A model generated the notes under the pieces. It was given only the letters and a program-made list of their open reading frames with translations. It was not told the origin of the DNA and did no database searches. Positions 44,991-53,450 of a DNA stretch of 64,000 bases are shown here, piece by piece (the stretch's first letter is position 1; each line of letters begins with the position of its first letter). The position numbers were made by a program, and so were the translations under genes. The stretch spans positions 434,001 through 498,000 of the forward strand of contig CAVTAS010000008.1 in the NCBI GenBank assembly GCA_963732765.1, read 5' to 3'. Origin of the DNA: JANYHF01 sp963732765 (GTDB lineage: Bacteria > Pseudomonadota > Alphaproteobacteria > Rhizobiales > Hyphomicrobiaceae).

Positions 44991-45959
44991 ATGACGCAGC
45001 GGCAGTTGACGATATCGCTTGGCCAGGCAAAACGCGCCGTACCGCTTCTGTTGGCCGTCATGCTCGCCGGTTGCGCTGCCGATGAGACGCAGACGACCCA
45101 GTCGCTGATGGGGACGGAGCCGACCGGGTCGCTGGCGGCCGGCAAGGCGCCACAAGGGGCAGCGGCTGCGCGCGACTACTGGGCCGAAGCGCTCGCCAAG
45201 AACCCGCGCGACGAGAAGGCGGCGATCGCCTTCGCCCGCGCGCTGAAGGCCGAGGGCTCCAAGGACAAGGCTGCCAGCGCCCTGCAGCAGGCTGCCATCT
45301 ACAATCCGGACAGCAAGGCCATCGCCTCCGAGCAAGGCCGGCTGGCACTCGATATGGGGCAGACGGACTTTGCCGAGAAACTGTTGAAGCGCGCCAACAA
45401 TCCCGCCCAGCCCGACTGGCGGGTGCTGAATGCGCTGGGTTCGCTGGAGGCGCAGCGCGGCAACAAGGCCGAGGCCAAGGACTATTTCGAGCAGGCCTCT
45501 AAGCTCGCCCCCAACGAGCCGAGCGTGCTGAACAATCTCGCGCTGACCTATGCGCTGGACGGCGATCCGGCCAAGGCGGAATTCATGCTGCGCCGTGCAG
45601 CGGCTGCCGGCGGGGATACCGCCAAGGTGCGCCAGAACCTGGCCTTGGTGTTGGGCGTTCAGGGCAAATACGACGAGGCCGCCCAATTGTCCGCTGGCGA
45701 TCTCGACAAGGATCAGGCCGACGCCAACAAGGCCTACATGCAAAAGATGGTGGCCGCGACGCCAGTCGTTCTGGGCAAGCCCGCCAAAGTCGCCAAGCTG
45801 ACGCCCAAGCCGGTCGCGGTGCCGGCCAGCGCCTGGTCCACCGATGTTGCACCGGCAGCGCCAGCGCCCATGGTGGCTAAGCTCAAGGCGAAGGCTGCCC
45901 CGGTACTGGCAGACGCCGGCGACTTGCCGTGGGCGAATGGCACGAAGGTGAGGGAGTAG
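44991..45959 (+). CDS. TPR-repeat lipoprotein (TadD-like)
   Basis: A 322-residue outer-envelope lipoprotein. The lipobox LAGC is at the end of a hydrophobic signal (LLLAVMLAGC), so the mature N terminus is an acylated Cys. At least four tetratricopeptide repeats follow (YWAEALAKNPRDEKAAIAFA, AASALQQAAIYNPDSKAIA, AEAKDYFEQASKLAPNEPSV and AKAEFMLRRAAAAGGDTAKV). The C-terminal 80 residues are Ala/Pro/Lys-rich and disordered. Similar proteins (TadD) assist assembly of Flp pili, but no tad genes are visible nearby, so the role stays open. Confidence 0.85.
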   Translation: MTQRQLTISLGQAKRAVPLLLAVMLAGCAADETQTTQSLMGTEPTGSLAAGKAPQGAAAARDYWAEALAKNPRDEKAAIAFARALKAEGSKDKAASALQQAAIYNPDSKAIASEQGRLALDMGQTDFAEKLLKRANNPAQPDWRVLNALGSLEAQRGNKAEAKDYFEQASKLAPNEPSVLNNLALTYALDGDPAKAEFMLRRAAAAGGDTAKVRQNLALVLGVQGKYDEAAQLSAGDLDKDQADANKAYMQKMVAATPVVLGKPAKVAKLTPKPVAVPASAWSTDVAPAAPAPMVAKLKAKAAPVLADAGDLPWANGTKVRE

Positions 45960-45973
45960 TTTTCCCCAATCCG

Positions 45974-48349
45974 CTATGTCCTTGCGATCACCAGCAGCGG
46001 CTGCGGGTCCTTGGCGGTCGGGGCGATTGCCAATGCGATCCCGCCGGCCACGGTCACGACCGCCACGTCACGATTGTCTTGACGTGCAAGGACTATTTTT
46101 GTACGATCCAATCCAAAAAGTCTGATCTCACCGCCCTTATCCACTCCAGCTGGCAGAGTGAGGCCAACGACACCGGGGCCGATACGAAGGTTTTCGATCC
46201 GCCCACGAATGTTGGTGGACAGGATAGGGCGCTCGGCCTGAGCAAGAGTCATTTCGCCAGTGCGGATCGACAGTGACACCGAACCTATCGGCGATCGGAT
46301 CGGCCCGAGATCAAGGTCCTTGCCGTCATTGCAGATTGTCCAACCGGACCAGGCACTGACGTCCATGACCTCGGCTACAGTCATCGCGGGCATCAGCGCC
46401 CCCCAGCTGTAGAAGCCATCGGTATCGGGCTGATCCAGCACCTCGCCGGTATCGGCGTGATAATTCTCCGCGCACAGCCGGTCCCGCTGCCAGGCGCGCG
46501 AGAACAGTGCCCAGCTTTTGGCGGCGAGCGCGGAGGCCTCGGCCTCGAAGCCATAGCGGCGCAGGCCCTGCCAGACGGTCCAGTTCAGCGGCGGCCAGAT
46601 GCGGCCGCGCCAGTAGACATTGTCGTTGGCGGCCGGATCGTCGCGCGCAACCGAGGGCAGGCCAAAGGCGCCGCCGAAACTCTCGGGGTCGGCAAGGTGT
46701 TGCAACAGACGCTTGGCCTGAGCGGGAGTGGCAGCTCCCGACAGCAGCGGCCAGAAACTGGTCGGCGTCACGCTGCGGGCGAACTGGCCGGACCAGAGCT
46801 TGTTGGCGAAGATGCCGCGGAACTCATCCCATAGGCCGGTGGCTATGCGCGCGTTCAGCTCGACGGCCTCAGTCTGCAACATGGAGGCAACTTCCGTGTG
46901 CCCCAGTTCGGCGGCGATCTTGGCCAGCATTTCGGCATCGAGGGCGAGCATTGAGTTGAGGCCGACATCCCATTGATCGAGCGTGCCGGCCACCTTGTCG
47001 AAGCGCGCCTGATCGTGCATGGGCGAGTTGTCCATGCTGGACTCGTCCTTGGCCCCGATGTTGGTTCCGCGGTAGAGGCCGGTTCCGACGGCCGAGTTGC
47101 CGAAGGACACAAGTCCGGCGTTACGCGGATCTCGGTGCTGCCACCACCAGGCGTGATTGCGGGCGAGCGTGGCGTAGGCCGCCTCAAGCATCGGCCGCGA
47201 GCCGTTGCGCAGGTAGCCAAGCCAGGTGAGATAAGACCCGATCGGCAGCTGATTGCGATCGACCCAGGCGTCCTTGGCCGTGAGCAGGCACGGCAGGTTG
47301 CCCTGTGGTGTTTCGCCGGCCAGCCACACCGCCTGGTTCTCGCGACCCTGTTCCTCGTCAAGCAGGCCGGTCAGGTAGGAGGCATACTGCTGGTCATTCA
47401 GCCAGACGCCGAAGCCGCCAAATTTCTCCTGGTTCCAATTGCGCGAGATACTGACATAGGGCCGGCGGTTGATCCGATCGAAAACGGTGTTCCAGCCCAT
47501 GACATCGCGGATGGCGGCGAGGGCTTCGGAGGCTGGAGATCCAAGCAACCCCTCACCCCGTCCCTCTCCCCACGGGAGAGGGAGCGATGGCATTCCGGGG
47601 TGCACCGAAGCCGTCCGGCGAGAGAGACGGCCACTGCCCCGGACTTGCCCCTCTCCCTTTGGGAGAAGGCCGGGGTGAGGGGTTGCTCCTTGCACGGACG
47701 CGGCCACCATCTCCGCTGCCCGCTCCCGCGCAAACTTAGCATCGTCGCGGATGGCTACGGCGAAGATGAACTCCGGCATCTCCTCGAGGTGATAGCGCAA
47801 GGCCATCACGGTTCCCGTGGCCGCCCGCGAGGCCAGATGCCAGTAGCCGTGCTGCTCGTATTCGGCGGCGAGTGCGGCAAGGCTCTCGTGCGCGGTCACC
47901 AGCAAAGGCGCCTGAAGGCCCTTCACGGCCACATGGCGATGACCGAAGGCGGCAACCAGTGTCTCGGTATTGGGATCGTACGTCCACGATACATTGTCCT
48001 CGGACGACAGGGCGATCACCATCCAGAAACGCAGACCCCATTCGCCAAGCTTGATGGCCTTCCAGCGCCCGACTAGATCGAACGGTCCGGGCTTATCGTA
48101 TTCGAAGTCGAGCGTGGTCCCCGCATGCGACAGGCCCATGGCGACATGGCTCGCATCTGTTGTCCGCGGCCCAAACCGCAGTCCCGCGCCCGGCGGAAAG
48201 AACGTCGCCTTCTTCGTGCTCGCCGCATAGGCCATCGGCGTGACGCGCAAGCCCAGCGGCAGGAACACCATTTCGGCGGGGCGCTCCCCGTCCCAGGTGT
48301 TCCAGGCCCGCTCGATCGGGATCGTAGTGTGCTTCAAAAGATCAGCCAT
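45974..48349 (-). CDS. MGH1-type glycoside hydrolase (GH63-like) with in-frame repeat insertion
   Basis: A 791-residue alpha/alpha-toroid glycosidase of the mannosylglycerate hydrolase (MGH1)/GH63-like group. Signature positions are LLTAKDAWVDRNQLPIGSYL, ESSMDNSPMHD with the likely acidic catalytic region, VYWRGRIWPPLNW and DGFYSWGALM. There is no signal peptide, so it acts in the cytoplasm. Residues about 222-268 (PHPGLLPKGEGQ ... PWGEGRGEGL) are the translation of a 141-bp palindromic repeat inserted in frame between an N-terminal beta domain and the toroid. The gene starts four bases after the ATPase gene of a Pot-type importer, which implies co-transcription and hydrolysis of an imported glycoside. 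Confidence 0.85.
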   Translation of the reverse strand: MADLLKHTTIPIERAWNTWDGERPAEMVFLPLGLRVTPMAYAASTKKATFFPPGAGLRFGPRTTDASHVAMGLSHAGTTLDFEYDKPGPFDLVGRWKAIKLGEWGLRFWMVIALSSEDNVSWTYDPNTETLVAAFGHRHVAVKGLQAPLLVTAHESLAALAAEYEQHGYWHLASRAATGTVMALRYHLEEMPEFIFAVAIRDDAKFARERAAEMVAASVQGATPHPGLLPKGEGQVRGSGRLSRRTASVHPGMPSLPLPWGEGRGEGLLGSPASEALAAIRDVMGWNTVFDRINRRPYVSISRNWNQEKFGGFGVWLNDQQYASYLTGLLDEEQGRENQAVWLAGETPQGNLPCLLTAKDAWVDRNQLPIGSYLTWLGYLRNGSRPMLEAAYATLARNHAWWWQHRDPRNAGLVSFGNSAVGTGLYRGTNIGAKDESSMDNSPMHDQARFDKVAGTLDQWDVGLNSMLALDAEMLAKIAAELGHTEVASMLQTEAVELNARIATGLWDEFRGIFANKLWSGQFARSVTPTSFWPLLSGAATPAQAKRLLQHLADPESFGGAFGLPSVARDDPAANDNVYWRGRIWPPLNWTVWQGLRRYGFEAEASALAAKSWALFSRAWQRDRLCAENYHADTGEVLDQPDTDGFYSWGALMPAMTVAEVMDVSAWSGWTICNDGKDLDLGPIRSPIGSVSLSIRTGEMTLAQAERPILSTNIRGRIENLRIGPGVVGLTLPAGVDKGGEIRLFGLDRTKIVLARQDNRDVAVVTVAGGIALAIAPTAKDPQPLLVIART
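47546..47686. repeat. Palindromic repeat in frame within the glycosidase gene
   Basis: A 141-bp (47-codon) element with complementary ends (ACCCCTCACCCCG at the left and CGGGGTGAGGGGT at the right) and inner CTCTCCC/GGGAGAG hairpins. Its length is a multiple of three and it contains no stop codon in the frame of the host gene, so it is translated as a Pro/Gly-rich linker. Confidence 0.85.
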
Positions 48350-48353
48350 CGCA

Positions 48354-49409
48354 TCAATCCTGTAGTGCGACGGTCTGCGCCGCCGCCCAGGCCAACGTCA
48401 CAGCAGCGCCGTTCGCCAGCAGCTTGCCGGAACTGTTCTGCACAAACGCCAGCATCGGCTCTGTTCCTGCCGCCGGGCAAGCCACACGATAAGTCACGCT
48501 GTTGCCACTGTAGATCGCCTGCAGCACGGTGCCTTTCAGCCGGTTCACGAGCTCGCCAGGCAGCTTGGCGCCATCGGCGACCACGATGACCTTTTCCGGT
48601 CGCACCGCCACCATTCTCGCGCCAGGCGTCGCCGCAACGATCAGCGTGCCGTCCGCCAGCTGAACACCTATACCCTTGGGCTTACCTTCGAGAATATTGG
48701 CATCGCCGAGGAACTTCGCGGCAAATCCGTTGCTCGGCCGTTCGTACACGTCCTGCGGCGGTCCGACCTGCACGATGCGACCCTGATCGAGAATGGCGAT
48801 CCGATCGCTGAGCGTCAGCGCCTCCTCCTGGTCGTGCGTGACGAAAACCGTGGTGATACCCATGGAGCGCTGGATCTGGCGCAGCTCCACCTGCATCTCC
48901 TGGCGCAACCGGCGGTCCAGCGCGCCGAGCGGTTCGTCCAAAAGCAGCACCTTCGGCCTTGTCACCAGCGCACGGGCCAGCGCCACCCGTTGCTGTTGTC
49001 CGCCCGATAGCTGTGACGGCTTGCGCGCCTCGTAGCCGGTGAGCTGCACCAGCTCCAGCATCTCGCCTACGCCCTTGTCCGCAGCGGCACGCGACCCGCC
49101 CCGCGCCTCGATGCCGAACGCGATGTTGTCGCGCACCGACATATGCGGGAACAGCGCGTAGTTCTGGAACACCATGCCGATGTCGCGCTTGTTGACGGGC
49201 ACATCATCGACGCGCGTACCGTCGATGTGGATAGTGCCGGCGTCCGGAATGACGAAGCCAGCGATGGCGCGCAGCAGCGTGGTCTTGCCGCTGCCGGAGG
49301 GGCCGAGCAGGCAGAACATTTCGCCATCGGTGAAAGTGATCGAAACGTCATCCAGCGCTTTGGTCGCGCCGTAGCGTTTGGAGACTTTGGTGACCTCGAC
49401 AGTGGTCAT
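48354..49409 (-). CDS. Polyamine/opine-type ABC transporter ATP-binding protein (PotA-like)
   Basis: A 351-residue importer ATPase. Motifs are Walker A GPSGSGKTT (36-44), Q-loop MVFQNYALFPHMS, signature LSGGQQQR, Walker B LLLDEPLGALD and H-loop VTHDQEEAL. A TOBE-like C-terminal domain (VRPEKVIVV) follows. The ATG at 49409 overlaps the stop of the upstream permease gene by four bases; the longer frame beyond it lies inside that permease gene in another register. The glycosidase gene begins four bases after its stop. Confidence 0.93.
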   Translation of the reverse strand: MTTVEVTKVSKRYGATKALDDVSITFTDGEMFCLLGPSGSGKTTLLRAIAGFVIPDAGTIHIDGTRVDDVPVNKRDIGMVFQNYALFPHMSVRDNIAFGIEARGGSRAAADKGVGEMLELVQLTGYEARKPSQLSGGQQQRVALARALVTRPKVLLLDEPLGALDRRLRQEMQVELRQIQRSMGITTVFVTHDQEEALTLSDRIAILDQGRIVQVGPPQDVYERPSNGFAAKFLGDANILEGKPKGIGVQLADGTLIVAATPGARMVAVRPEKVIVVADGAKLPGELVNRLKGTVLQAIYSGNSVTYRVACPAAGTEPMLAFVQNSSGKLLANGAAVTLAWAAAQTVALQD

Positions 49410-50191
49410 CGCTGCTCGCCTCCGAAGCGATAGAAGCGCGCGACGCCCAGGAACAGCGCGCTCGACACCAGAATGAGAATGGTCGCGATGGCGTTGATCT
49501 CCGGCGTAAAGCCCTTGCGGATGGCAGTGTAGATCTCCACCGGCAGGGTCTGGAAGCCGGGCGAGGCGAGGAAGTAAGAGATGACGAACTGATCCAGCGA
49601 GACGGCAAAGGCGAATAGCGCGGCGGCGATGATGCCGGGGGCGATGATCGGGAAGGTGACGCGACGGAACGTGTACCACGCATCTGCGCCGAGCGTGGCG
49701 GCGGCTTCCTCCAATTGCGTGCCGTGTCCGGCAAGGCGGGCGCCGACAACGATGATGACATAGGGCAGAGACAGCGCGACGTGCCCGAGCAGCAACGAAT
49801 GCATGCCGCGCCCGATTCCGGACCAGAACACCAAGACGAGCATGGAGGTGCCCAGAATCAGCCACGGCACCGCCATGGGCGGCAACAGCAGGCCGCGCAG
49901 CAGCGACTTGCCAGGAAAGTCGTTGCGGGCCAGGCCAAGCGCGGCAAGCGTGCCCAGAATGGTGGCGATGACGGTGTTGGCCAGCGCCAGCCACAGGCTG
50001 TTGGTGCTGGCACGGATCAGCCGCTCGTTGCCGGCGAGAGCGACGAACCATCTGTTCGTCCAGGTGATCGGGAGCGCGTAGAGTTCGCTGTCGTTGAATG
50101 CCATCATGCACATGACGGCCACCGGCAGATACAGGAATATCAGCACCAGCCCGATATAGCTGCGGCCAAGGAGGTCCCACCAACGCATCAT
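49406..50191 (-). CDS. ABC transporter permease (PotC-like)
   Basis: A 261-residue inner-membrane permease with six spans. The first is IGLVLIFLYLPVAVMCMMAF, and the EAA loop with the ATPase-coupling motif is LEEAAATLGADAWYTFRRVTFP. The mixture with FAFAVSLDQFVISYFLAS and PVEIYTAIRKGFTPEINA is typical of PotC-type permeases of the polyamine/opine class. A palindromic repeat separates it from its partner permease gene upstream, and it is translationally coupled to the ATPase gene. Confidence 0.93.
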   Translation of the reverse strand: MMRWWDLLGRSYIGLVLIFLYLPVAVMCMMAFNDSELYALPITWTNRWFVALAGNERLIRASTNSLWLALANTVIATILGTLAALGLARNDFPGKSLLRGLLLPPMAVPWLILGTSMLVLVFWSGIGRGMHSLLLGHVALSLPYVIIVVGARLAGHGTQLEEAAATLGADAWYTFRRVTFPIIAPGIIAAALFAFAVSLDQFVISYFLASPGFQTLPVEIYTAIRKGFTPEINAIATILILVSSALFLGVARFYRFGGEQR

Positions 50192-50218
50192 GGCGTGCCT
50201 GCGAAAGAGGCGCCGCTT

Positions 50219-50428
50219 CTCTTCTCCCCCTTCTTAGGGGGAGAAGGTGGCCGCCGACGCGCCATAGCGCGGAGGAAACACGGCCGGATGAGGGGCAGCC
50301 GCTTGCTCCGTACCGGTGACACCAGGGTCTCAGCAAGCTGCAGCCCCTCACCGACCGCGTGGCTCTTGGCGCAAAGTGGCGCCTGCGAGACGCGGTCTCC
50401 TCTCCCCCTAAGCAGGGGGAGAGGAGAA
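50219..50428. repeat. Long palindromic intergenic repeat, copy 4
   Basis: About 210 bp with ends CTTCTCCCCCTTCTTAGGGG and CCCCCTAAGCAGGGGGAGAG. It contains the same internal blocks as copies 1 and 2 (GCCGCTTGCTCCGTAC, CCCCTCACCGACCGCGTGGC and TGCGAGACGCGGTCTCCTCT) read on the plus strand. Here the neighbouring genes run on the minus strand, so this copy is inverted relative to transcription. It fills the 277-bp gap between the two permease genes. Confidence 0.85.
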
Positions 50429-50468
50429 AAAAGACCGGATCGTCTTGGGTTTCTTCGCAACTTCACCA

Positions 50469-51338
50469 TCACACCTCCCCCAGCCGTCCGCGCACGAACG
50501 GATAGGCTGCCGCCAGGATCAACAGCACAAAGGCCAGCAGCAGGAACGACAGTGCCGAACCCAGCGGCCAGTTGAACACAGCCACGAATTGATCCTCGAT
50601 CACCGTACCAATAGAGATCGCCTGCTTGCCGCCGAGGATACGTGGCTCCATGAACGATCCGACCACGGGCACGAAGATCAGGATTACACCCGCCGCGATG
50701 CCGGGGAACGACAGCGGCAGGATCAGCTTCCAGAAGATGCGCGCCCAACTGCCGCCGAGACTGCGTCCGGCCTCGATGACGTGTTGGTCGATGGCCTGCA
50801 GCGACAGATAGCAGGTCAGGATCATGTAGGGGACGTAGGCGTGCACGAGACCAATCACGATGGCGGGGTAGGTGTAGAGCAGGTTGATCGATCCCGCTCC
50901 CGGTGCGATGGCCTGCCAAGCCTGGTCGAGCAGTCCATTGCCGCGCAACAGGATGGTCCAAGAGAAGGTGCGCACCAGCGCGTTGGTCCAGAACGGAAGG
51001 ATGATCAGCAGGAAGAGCGCCTCGCGCGCGCGTCCCGTGATCATGCGGGCCAGCACCCAGGCGGCGGGGAAACCTATGAGGAGGCAGAAGGCTGTAACGT
51101 GGAAGCCGAGCCACAGCGAGCGCCACATCAGCGTGCGGTAGAAATCCTTAGAAAAGAAATCGCCGTAGTTCTGCAGCGTCCAGTCGGGGACGCGGCCACC
51201 CATCGGGGCAACGGTGAGAAAGCTGAAATAGAACAGGGCCAGCAGCGGCAGGAAGACCGTCAACAGCAGCCACAGATAGGCCGGGCCGATCATGCCGATG
51301 GCCGAGACGCCGCGGCGCTGCGTGGCGGTGAGGCCCAT
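50469..51338 (-). CDS. ABC transporter permease (PotB-like)
   Basis: An inner-membrane permease of about 289 residues, partner of the PotC-like protein. The first span is AYLWLLLTVFLPLLALFYFS, a large periplasmic loop contains VPDWTLQNYGDFF, and the EAA loop reads VIEAGRSLGGSWARIFWKLI. The ATG at 51338 has GGGGAA close upstream; a GTG at 51371 would add 11 residues. It is the first gene of an operon with a permease, ATPase and glycosidase. No substrate-binding protein gene is present in or next to the operon. Confidence 0.9.
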   Translation of the reverse strand: MGLTATQRRGVSAIGMIGPAYLWLLLTVFLPLLALFYFSFLTVAPMGGRVPDWTLQNYGDFFSKDFYRTLMWRSLWLGFHVTAFCLLIGFPAAWVLARMITGRAREALFLLIILPFWTNALVRTFSWTILLRGNGLLDQAWQAIAPGAGSINLLYTYPAIVIGLVHAYVPYMILTCYLSLQAIDQHVIEAGRSLGGSWARIFWKLILPLSFPGIAAGVILIFVPVVGSFMEPRILGGKQAISIGTVIEDQFVAVFNWPLGSALSFLLLAFVLLILAAAYPFVRGRLGEV

Positions 51339-51449
51339 GCGGTTCCCCGTTGCTACCTCAACCAATGCCACGCGCGCCTCGTTCCCAACAGTGCCGCCAG
51401 TCGCTATGACTGCCCGAACCCACGCAGGCGCGCAAGCTCAGGACCACCT

Positions 51450-52280
51450 ATGGCAAACATCGACAGCGCGCCCCGCACCGGCCTTGCCGGGTTGCGCGTA
51501 GTGGCCGGGGCGAGCATGGCCTTCGGGCCGGGCGAGCCCGTATCGCGGCTGCGCAGCCTGCAGGAGTGGGGCGGCTATCGCGTCAAGTTCCCCGATGCCG
51601 CCGGGCGGGCCGAGGCAGTGCTGCTCAACACGGGCGGCGGGGTCGCGGGCGGCGACGCGCTTGGCGTCGACATCACCTTGGAGGCGGGTGCGGCGCTGAC
51701 CTTCACGACCCAATCAGCCGAACGGATCTATCGCTCGCTGGGCGATGCGGCTGAGATTGCTGTGCGCCTGACGGTCGGCGCCGGGGCCGACCTTGCGCAT
51801 ATCCCGCAGGAGACCATCCTGTTCTCGCGCTCGCGCCTGAAGCGCTCGATCACGGTGGAGATGGCCGAGGACGCACGCCTGCTGCTGGCCGAGACGGTCG
51901 TGTTCGGCCGCGCGGCCATGGGCGAGGTGGTCACCGAAGGCGCGTTCGCCGACAGCTGGCGCATCCGGCGTGGCGGCAAACTCATCTATGCCGACGAGGT
52001 GCGCCTGGAGGGGCCGATCCATGACCTGCTCCAGCGCCCAGCCCTTGGGCAGGCTGCCCAATCCGTCGGCACGATCCTCCTCGTCGCCCCCGGGGCGGGT
52101 GACCGTTGCGACGACATACGAGCAACACTGACGACCGCCGATTGCCGAGCCGCGGCCAGCACTTGGAACGGTTTTCTGTGCGTCCGGCTGCTCGGGTCAC
52201 CCTCCGGTGTGCGCAAGACCGCAGCTGTCGTCATTGCAGGGCTTTCGCGACGGCCGCTTCCCCGCGTATGGTGTCAATGA
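51450..52280 (+). CDS. ureD: Urease accessory protein UreD
   Basis: Chaperone that with UreF and UreG loads nickel into apo-urease. The 276 residues show the UreD marks RVVAGASMAFGPGEP, LLNTGGGVAGGDALGVDITL, TQSAERIYRSLGDAAEI and the C-terminal RPLPRVW. The start is the ATG at 51450, where conservation begins. It opens the urease operon, 20 bases before ureA, and is divergent from the PotB-like gene, so the urease promoter lies between 51339 and 51449. Confidence 0.93.
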   Translation: MANIDSAPRTGLAGLRVVAGASMAFGPGEPVSRLRSLQEWGGYRVKFPDAAGRAEAVLLNTGGGVAGGDALGVDITLEAGAALTFTTQSAERIYRSLGDAAEIAVRLTVGAGADLAHIPQETILFSRSRLKRSITVEMAEDARLLLAETVVFGRAAMGEVVTEGAFADSWRIRRGGKLIYADEVRLEGPIHDLLQRPALGQAAQSVGTILLVAPGAGDRCDDIRATLTTADCRAAASTWNGFLCVRLLGSPSGVRKTAAVVIAGLSRRPLPRVWCQ

Positions 52281-52299
52281 TTTAGGAGATCTCCATGCT

Positions 52300-52602
52300 A
52301 TGAACCTCACCCCCCGCGAGAAAGACAAGCTGCTGGTCGCCATGGCGGCCAACGTCGCGCGCCGCCGCCTGGAGCGGGGCGTGAAGCTGAACCATCCCGA
52401 GGCCATCGCCCTGATCACCGACTATGTCGTCGAAGGCGCGCGGGACGGACGCTCCGTCTCCGAATTGATGCGTGACGGCGCAACTGTGATCACGCGCGCG
52501 CAGGTGATGCCGGGAATCGCCGAGATGATCCACGACATCCAGGTGGAAGCTACCTTTCCCGACGGCACCAAGCTCGTCACGGTCCACGAACCCATCCGCT
52601 GA
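52300..52602 (+). CDS. ureA: Urease subunit gamma
   Basis: Smallest structural subunit of nickel urease, 100 residues as usual. Conserved blocks are MNLTPREKDKLLVAMAANVA, LNHPEAIALITDYVVEGARD, the SVSELMRDGATVITRAQVM region and PDGTKLVTVHEPIR. AGGAG lies upstream, slightly far from the ATG. It is followed by ureB after 11 bases. Confidence 0.97.
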   Translation: MNLTPREKDKLLVAMAANVARRRLERGVKLNHPEAIALITDYVVEGARDGRSVSELMRDGATVITRAQVMPGIAEMIHDIQVEATFPDGTKLVTVHEPIR

Positions 52603-52613
52603 GAGGCACTGCC

Positions 52614-52922
52614 ATGATCCCCGGCGAAGTCATCACTGCCAAAGGCGAGATCGAGTTGAACGCGGGACGTACCGTCACGGTGCTGACGGTGTCCAACTCC
52701 GGCGACCGGCCGATCCAGGTCGGCAGCCACTACCATTTCTTCGAGACCAATCCGGCGCTGCAGTTCGAGCGCGCCAAGTCGCGCGGACAGCGTCTGGATA
52801 TTGCAGCGGGCACGGCGGTTCGCTTCGAGCCGGGGCAGAGCCGCCAGGTGCGGCTGATCCCGCTGGTGGGCAAGCGCATCGTGTACGGATTTCGTCAGGA
52901 GATCATGGGGAAGCTCAAATGA
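52614..52922 (+). CDS. ureB: Urease subunit beta
   Basis: Second structural subunit, 102 residues. Family blocks MIPGEVITAKGEIELNAGR, VGSHYHFFETNPALQFERA and RLDIAAGTAVRFEPGQSRQV are intact. It is a separate gene from ureA, as in other alphaproteobacteria. An unrelated small gene separates it from ureC. Confidence 0.97.
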   Translation: MIPGEVITAKGEIELNAGRTVTVLTVSNSGDRPIQVGSHYHFFETNPALQFERAKSRGQRLDIAAGTAVRFEPGQSRQVRLIPLVGKRIVYGFRQEIMGKLK

Positions 52923-53048
52923 GCGAACCGCACTACACTATGAGAGCAGCTGCCAATGCGATTCAGTGAGGTTCGAGGCCGATCTCGCACAGGACAAACA
53001 TACTCGGCCACGCCGCTGCGATTGCCAACTTCGTGAGACCCGCAAAAT

Positions 53049-53438
53049 ATGGCCGAAGCCCTTTATGCCGAACTGCGCGTTCTTGATTTGTCGCCCAGTG
53101 GCAACACCTTCACCAGCGGGGCACGGGTGCATTGTTGCAACCGCATGAGCCTTGCACTTGGTCACACCTGTTCCCTGCATCCAGATCCCTATGACTGCCC
53201 TGACAGTCTCATCGCCTATGCGCCCACGTTCGACGAGTACGGCCTTATCATCCATGACGGCGGACCATCCTACCTCCGCATCACGCACTGTCCGTGGTGC
53301 GGTTCCAGATTGCCCGAGAGCAAACGGGATCGGTACTTCGATCGGCTGGCCGAACTCGGGCTCGACGACACGCCCGCAGAAAACCTTCCCGAGCACTTCA
53401 AGTCGGATGCCTGGTGGCAGTCCGCAGAACCGGCCTGA
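53049..53438 (+). CDS. DUF6980-like cysteine-rich protein inside the urease operon
   Basis: A small protein of up to 129 residues. The conserved part runs HCCNRMSLALGHTCSLHPDP, DCPDSLIAYAPTFDEYGLII and ITHCPWCGSRLPESKRDRYF. Three Cys pairs (HCC, C..C and CPWC) suggest a zinc or other metal site. Relatives usually begin at a position equivalent to the GTG at 53130 (just before HCCNRM), so the first 27 residues are uncertain. It sits between ureB and ureC on the same strand. A metal-related role in urease maturation is speculative. Confidence 0.75.
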   Translation: MAEALYAELRVLDLSPSGNTFTSGARVHCCNRMSLALGHTCSLHPDPYDCPDSLIAYAPTFDEYGLIIHDGGPSYLRITHCPWCGSRLPESKRDRYFDRLAELGLDDTPAENLPEHFKSDAWWQSAEPA

Positions 53439-53450
53439 TACGGAGCCCCC

